From assembly GCA_005885025.1 (NCBI GenBank), contig VAYC01000155.1, positions 3,631 to 12,701 on the forward strand: a DNA stretch of 9,071 nt, written 5' to 3'. Under the pieces are notes generated by a model, which saw nothing but the letters and a program-made list of their open reading frames with translations, searched no databases and was not told the DNA's origin. The DNA is from Actinomycetota bacterium (GTDB lineage: Bacteria; Actinomycetota; UBA4738). Below, in pieces: positions 5,938 to 9,071 of this stretch. Each line of letters opens with the position of its first letter. Position 1 is the stretch's first letter. Made by a program: the position numbers and the translations under genes.

Positions 5938-7287
5938 ATGTCCGGCATCACCGATGTTGTCGGGATCGGGCTGGCCGGTGGGCAGGGGGTTCGCGCTCGC
6001 CCGCTGACCCTCAAGGCTCCCGGCTACCTGCGGTCGAAGGCCGCCATGGCGTTCCTCGGGCGGCGGCTGATCCGGTGGGCGATCCAGATCCTCAGGCACG
6101 AGGGCATTAAGCAGTACTACCTGATCGCCCACGGCAAGGAGAACCGCTACCAGATCAAAGTGCTCATCGGGTACGGCGAGGAGGCAGGAGTAGACGTCGT
6201 GTATTCGCCGGTGAAGTACGACGCCCTCTCGATGGGGAGCGCGGACTCCACGCTCCGGATGCTGGAGTACTGGGACCTGGGAGGTACGGCCCTGGTGTTC
6301 CCGACGGATTCCCTGATCGACTTCGACCTCGAGCCGATGGTGCGGACGCATCTCGAGACGGGCGCCATGGTGACGATCGCCGCCATGACCCGCGCTCCGG
6401 CCGAGGTGGCCGAGAAGTACGGGGTGATGCTCACCGATCCCGCCGGGAGGGTGTTCTCTTTCGTGGAGAAGCCCACGCTGGCCGAGATCCGCGACCACTT
6501 CGGGATCCACGACGAGCTTGAGTTCGAGCGGCTACCCCTGCTCACCAACGCCGGCTTCTACCTGATCGATGCCGCGGCCATCCGCGGGGTGGCTGACGAG
6601 CCGCAGGTTGCCGCGCTTCGACGAAAACGACTGGACTTCGGCAAGGATCTCCTGCCCTGGCTGGTCGGGCACGACTACACGGTGCACGCTCACCCCGTCC
6701 GCCGGATCGGCGATCTGGGCAACGTACGCGACTATCTGGACACGATGGTCGACGTCCTGCACGGCGAGTTCCAATCGGTGTGCCGGCTGATGGGCCCGCC
6801 ATTCGATCCCGAGCGGTCCGTGTGGATCGCTCCGGAATCGCTGTCGATGCAGGACGCCGAGACGGGCAGGTCGCTCGCCGAGAAGATCGCCGAGGGGCTG
6901 GTCACGATCGGGCCGGCCGTGCGGATCGGCCGCTACTGCGAGATAGGCCCCGGCGTAGTGATCACCGAGTCGAACCTGGACGATGACGTGGAGGTCCGCG
7001 GCGGTGCGTCCATCTCCCGGTCGCAGGTCCGGGACGGCGCCATCATCGGGCATGGGGCAACCATCCGGAATGCCGTGATCGGCTCGATGAGCGAGATCCG
7101 AAGCGAAGTGGCGGCACCGACCATACTGGACGACTACGTGGGCCTTGGCGACGAGGTCATCGTCTACCCGGGAGTGCACCTCGAGGGTGAGATCTCCGTC
7201 TACCCTCGGTTGAAGATCCCGACCGGCATCAAGGTCCCCGCGGGTTCGGAGATCACCGGCCCCGCCGACGTCCTGCGGTACCTGTAG
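5938..7287 (+). CDS. Sugar-phosphate nucleotidyltransferase with left-handed beta-helix C-terminus
   Basis: A 449-residue enzyme of the nucleotidyltransferase family that makes NDP-sugars from sugar 1-phosphates and NTP. The Rossmann-like catalytic part (about residues 5-270) shows 'GLAGGQGVRARPLTL' (11-25), 'SMGSADSTLRML' (98-109), 'FPTDSLIDFDL' (121-131), 'FVEKP' (175-179), 'LTNAGFYLID' (202-211), 'DFGKDLLPWL' (233-242) and 'IGDLGNVRDYLD' (257-268). A linker leads to hexapeptide-repeat beta-helix sequence at about 322-415 ('IGPAVRIGRYCEIGPGVVI'). The loop normally 'GxGTRxxPLT...PKP' is altered: Thr is Val18, and 'KAPGYLRSKAAM' replaces the usual 'PKP' region, so the NTP and sugar cannot be assigned. 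Mannose-1-phosphate guanylyltransferase-like or glucose-1-phosphate transferase-like functions are both possible. The product would feed cell-surface or storage polysaccharide synthesis. Confidence 0.88.
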   Translation: MSGITDVVGIGLAGGQGVRARPLTLKAPGYLRSKAAMAFLGRRLIRWAIQILRHEGIKQYYLIAHGKENRYQIKVLIGYGEEAGVDVVYSPVKYDALSMGSADSTLRMLEYWDLGGTALVFPTDSLIDFDLEPMVRTHLETGAMVTIAAMTRAPAEVAEKYGVMLTDPAGRVFSFVEKPTLAEIRDHFGIHDELEFERLPLLTNAGFYLIDAAAIRGVADEPQVAALRRKRLDFGKDLLPWLVGHDYTVHAHPVRRIGDLGNVRDYLDTMVDVLHGEFQSVCRLMGPPFDPERSVWIAPESLSMQDAETGRSLAEKIAEGLVTIGPAVRIGRYCEIGPGVVITESNLDDDVEVRGGASISRSQVRDGAIIGHGATIRNAVIGSMSEIRSEVAAPTILDDYVGLGDEVIVYPGVHLEGEISVYPRLKIPTGIKVPAGSEITGPADVLRYL

Positions 7288-7291
7288 CCCG

Positions 7292-7297
7292 TAGCAT
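7292..7297 (+). promoter_or_regulatory. -10 element (TAGCAT) for the LLM oxidoreductase gene
   Basis: TAGCAT fits TANNNT and ends seven bases before the ATG at 7305, which predicts a leaderless transcript. It lies in the 17-base gap after the nucleotidyltransferase stop, so read-through from that gene is also possible. No ribosome-binding site is visible. Confidence 0.5.
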
Positions 7298-7304
7298 TGG
7301 CGCG

Positions 7305-8321
7305 ATGTACATCGGGCTGGCCCTGCCCCACTACGACTACTCGTTCCCCGACGGCAAGCCGCTGTCCTGGGAGCGCCTGGTCGAGGCCGCCCAGCGGGCG
7401 GAGGCCCTGGGCTTCGACTCCGTGTGGGTCTCCGACCACTTCTTCCTCGACCTCGCGCGGTACGGTGGGTCGGCCGAGCCCAGCGGCACCGTGGAACCCT
7501 TCACCACGCTGGCCGCCCTCGCCACGGCCACCCAGCACATCCGCCTCGGCACCCTTGTGGCCTGCGCGCCGTTCCGTCACCCCGCCCACGTGGCCAAGAT
7601 GGCCACGACCATCGATCTGATCAGCGGGGGGCGGTTCGACCTCGGCATCGGGGCCGGGTGGTACGAGCGGGAGTTCGAACCCTTCGGTTACGTCTATCCG
7701 AGCACCGGCGAGCGGTTCGCCATCCTCGAGGAATCGGTCTCGGTGATCGCCGGCCTGTTCGGGGAGGAGCCGGTCGACCACGAGGGCGAGCGTTTCCGTC
7801 TCCACGGCGCCTTCAACCGGCCTCGGCCCGTGTCGCGATCGGACGGTTCGACCGGCCCGCCGATCTGGCTCGGGGGGAAGGGCGGCGATCGCCTGCTGCG
7901 CCTCGTGGCCAAGCACGGCGCAGGCTGGAACACCGTGTGGCGGTGGACCCAACGAAACTTCGCCGAGCGCACGGCATTGCGGATGGCGTGGGCGGCGGAA
8001 GGGCGGGAGCCGGAGGCGGCCCGGGTCTCGCTCGGGCTCTACACGTTGGTGGGTGAGGACGAACGGGACCTGGTGGCGCGGTACCGTGCGCTCCAGCGAT
8101 GGTCGCCCGGAGGGGCGCTGGACGGCGAGCTCCTGGACGACTACGCGCGCGACACCCTGACCGGCACGCCGGATGCCTGCCTGGAGCGACTGGCCTGGTT
8201 CGCCCGGCAGGGCGTGGAGGAATTCATCGTCGGCGCCGGATCGGTCCCCTTCTCCGTGTACGACTGGTCGATGGTCGAGCTGATCGCGGAGGCCGTCCTC
8301 CCGGAGGCTCGGTCGCTGTAG
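7305..8321 (+). CDS. LLM-class (luciferase-like) F420-dependent oxidoreductase
   Basis: A 338-residue TIM-barrel oxidoreductase of the bacterial luciferase-like family. Supporting motifs in order are 'IGLALPHYDYSF' (3-14), 'LVEAAQRAEALGFDSVWVSDHF' (25-46, the classic entry), 'EPFTTLAALATATQHIRLGTLV' (64-85), 'RHPAHVAKMATTIDLISGGRFDLGIGAGWYEREF' (91-124), 'RFAILEE' (137-143), 'PPIWLGGKGGDRLLRLVAKHGAGWN' (185-209) and a final 'LERLAWFARQGVEEFIVG' (293-310). These patterns are typical of actinobacterial F420-dependent members; FMN cannot be excluded from sequence. The natural substrate is not predictable. The gene has a candidate leaderless start and is followed seven bases later by the HARE-HTH gene, so the two are likely co-transcribed. 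Confidence 0.92.
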   Translation: MYIGLALPHYDYSFPDGKPLSWERLVEAAQRAEALGFDSVWVSDHFFLDLARYGGSAEPSGTVEPFTTLAALATATQHIRLGTLVACAPFRHPAHVAKMATTIDLISGGRFDLGIGAGWYEREFEPFGYVYPSTGERFAILEESVSVIAGLFGEEPVDHEGERFRLHGAFNRPRPVSRSDGSTGPPIWLGGKGGDRLLRLVAKHGAGWNTVWRWTQRNFAERTALRMAWAAEGREPEAARVSLGLYTLVGEDERDLVARYRALQRWSPGGALDGELLDDYARDTLTGTPDACLERLAWFARQGVEEFIVGAGSVPFSVYDWSMVELIAEAVLPEARSL

Positions 8322-8328
8322 GTCTTCC

Positions 8329-8550
8329 ATGGACTTCCTCGAGGCCGCCCTCACCGTGTTATCCGAAGAAGGCACGGCTCTGCACTGGACGGTGATCCAG
8401 GACCTGGCGCTGAAACGAGGATATCTGGACCCCTTCACTCAGCGAGACATTCGCAAGAACCTGCTTGCCGCGCTGGCGCGGGCGGCGAAGCAGGGCCGGG
8501 TGGCGAAGCTCGAGACCGGCGTCTACGCCCTGCCGCCGGATACGGAATGA
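8329..8550 (+). CDS. Stand-alone HARE-HTH-like small protein
   Basis: A 73-residue protein whose whole length resembles the HB1/ASXL/restriction-endonuclease (HARE) helix-turn-helix domain: 'FLEAALTVLSEEGTALHWTVIQDLALKRGYLDPF' gives the first helices with the characteristic 'G.PLH...I...A...G' pattern, followed by 'LLAALARAAKQG' and the closing wing 'VAKLETGVYALPP'. In known proteins this domain binds nucleic acid or RNA polymerase (the delta subunit of Firmicutes) and is usually part of something larger. Here it stands alone, seven bases after the oxidoreductase stop, and its stop overlaps the next ATG by one base (TGATG). Coding is supported by the strong G/C third-position bias and by the packing. 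The family call is by pattern only. Confidence 0.75.
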   Translation: MDFLEAALTVLSEEGTALHWTVIQDLALKRGYLDPFTQRDIRKNLLAALARAAKQGRVAKLETGVYALPPDTE

Positions 8551-9071
8551 TGACCCCCATGCCCGAGCGGCTCTCGTTCCCCCGCCAGCACGCGCGGACC
8601 CAGCGGTTCACCCTGGGTCTGCCCCGGAGCTTCTCCATCGCGGGGGACGGCTCCCGGGTGGCGTTCCTGCGATCACCCGGCGGGGAGGACCCGAACACCT
8701 GTCTGTGGGTCCTGGACGTGGAGACCGCGACCGAACGGTTGGTCGCCGATCCCCGCACCATCCTGGGCGGCGGCGAGGAGCAGCTGTCGGAGCAGGAGAT
8801 GGCTCGGAGGGAGCGGGCCAGGGAGACGGCGGCGGGGATCGTCGCCTACGCGGGCGATCGGGACCTGCGGGTTGCGGCCTTCGGCCTGGCCGGTCGGCTG
8901 TTCGTGGCCGACTTCGTTTCCAGCGAAGTGCGGGAGCTCCCGGTACCGGGTCCGGTGTTCGACCCGCGGCCCGATCCGACGGGGAGGCGTGTCGCCTACG
9001 TCTCCGAGGGCGCCCTCCACGTGATCGACATCGGAGGAGGGCAGGACCGGGTGCTTGCCGCAGACAATGAC
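8550..9071 (+). CDS. S9 prolyl-oligopeptidase / DPP IV-like peptidase, N-terminal fragment
   Basis: The first 174 codons of a gene that runs off the right edge. The protein begins 'MTPMPERLSFPRQHARTQRF' and continues through 'TLGLPRSFSIAGDGSRVAFL', 'CLWVLDVETATERLVADP' and 'AYAGDRDLRVAAFGLAGRLFVAD' to 'VFDPRPDPTGRRVAYVSEGALHVID'. These are blades of the N-terminal DPP IV-type beta-propeller found in actinobacterial S9 peptidases; the catalytic alpha/beta-hydrolase domain should lie beyond the edge. There is no signal peptide in the visible part, so it is probably cytoplasmic. The ATG overlaps the upstream stop (TGATG), with the ATG at 8559 as an alternative. Only 6 of its first 73 codons end in A or T. 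No open frame other than this one fits the region. Confidence 0.88.
   Translation, partial: MTPMPERLSFPRQHARTQRFTLGLPRSFSIAGDGSRVAFLRSPGGEDPNTCLWVLDVETATERLVADPRTILGGGEEQLSEQEMARRERARETAAGIVAYAGDRDLRVAAFGLAGRLFVADFVSSEVRELPVPGPVFDPRPDPTGRRVAYVSEGALHVIDIGGGQDRVLAADND

Noticed and set aside
5086..6548. Long minus-strand frames overlapping the nucleotidyltransferase and Crp genes
   Set aside because: They are Arg/Gly/Pro/His-rich antisense shadows typical of high-GC DNA and show no recognisable domain.
8465..9070. Long plus-strand frame overlapping the HARE-HTH and peptidase genes
   Set aside because: It is a low-complexity Arg/Gly/Pro-rich shadow of the peptidase frame, which has clear beta-propeller homology.
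1..9071. CRISPR array, tRNA, rRNA, insertion sequence or attachment site
   Set aside because: No regularly spaced repeats, cloverleaf, transposase or terminal inverted repeats were seen by reading both strands.

Overview
The window reads as chromosomal DNA from a high-GC Gram-positive bacterium, most likely an uncultured or little-studied member of Actinomycetota. The support is a strong G/C bias at third codon positions, a luciferase-like F420-type oxidoreductase, an RskA-like sigma/anti-sigma pair, and three genes whose ATG lies just downstream of a TANNNT -10 motif, as in leaderless transcripts. The placement is an inference from style, not from a marker gene. The DNA is almost fully coding: nine complete genes or near-complete calls plus two genes cut by the window edges, and no RNA gene, insertion sequence, CRISPR array or pseudogene that I can support.

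Left block (1-2560, minus strand): a tightly coupled operon, read right to left. It holds an NfeD membrane serine protease (ClpP-like domain, membrane segments, OB domain), a slipin/stomatin SPFH protein, and a small helix-turn-helix-like protein that runs off the left edge. Both junctions are stop/start overlaps (ATGA, TTGA). NfeD and slipin are a known partner pair; the third gene is unusual and differs in codon use.

Central block (2687-5114, plus strand), divergent from the first across a 126-base gap: an ECF sigma factor, its overlapping membrane zinc-finger anti-sigma factor, and an HtrA/DegP-type serine protease with a PDZ domain. The protease has its own candidate leaderless start and no visible membrane anchor. 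Together the two blocks look like a membrane or envelope quality-control neighbourhood.

Right block: a Crp/Fnr regulator (minus, 5145-5822) converges on the HtrA gene and diverges from a sugar nucleotidyltransferase with a left-handed beta-helix tail (5938-7287). Next come an F420-type LLM oxidoreductase (7305-8321), a 73-residue stand-alone HARE-HTH-like protein (8329-8550), and the N-terminus of an S9 prolyl-oligopeptidase/DPP IV-like peptidase (8550 to the right edge). The last three are closely packed and probably co-transcribed.

Nothing here is a clear-cut new defence or mobile system. The most interesting points are the third gene of the NfeD-slipin operon, the joint NfeD/slipin and sigma/anti-sigma/HtrA locus, the anchorless HtrA, and the HARE-HTH mini-protein fused by overlap to a peptidase gene.
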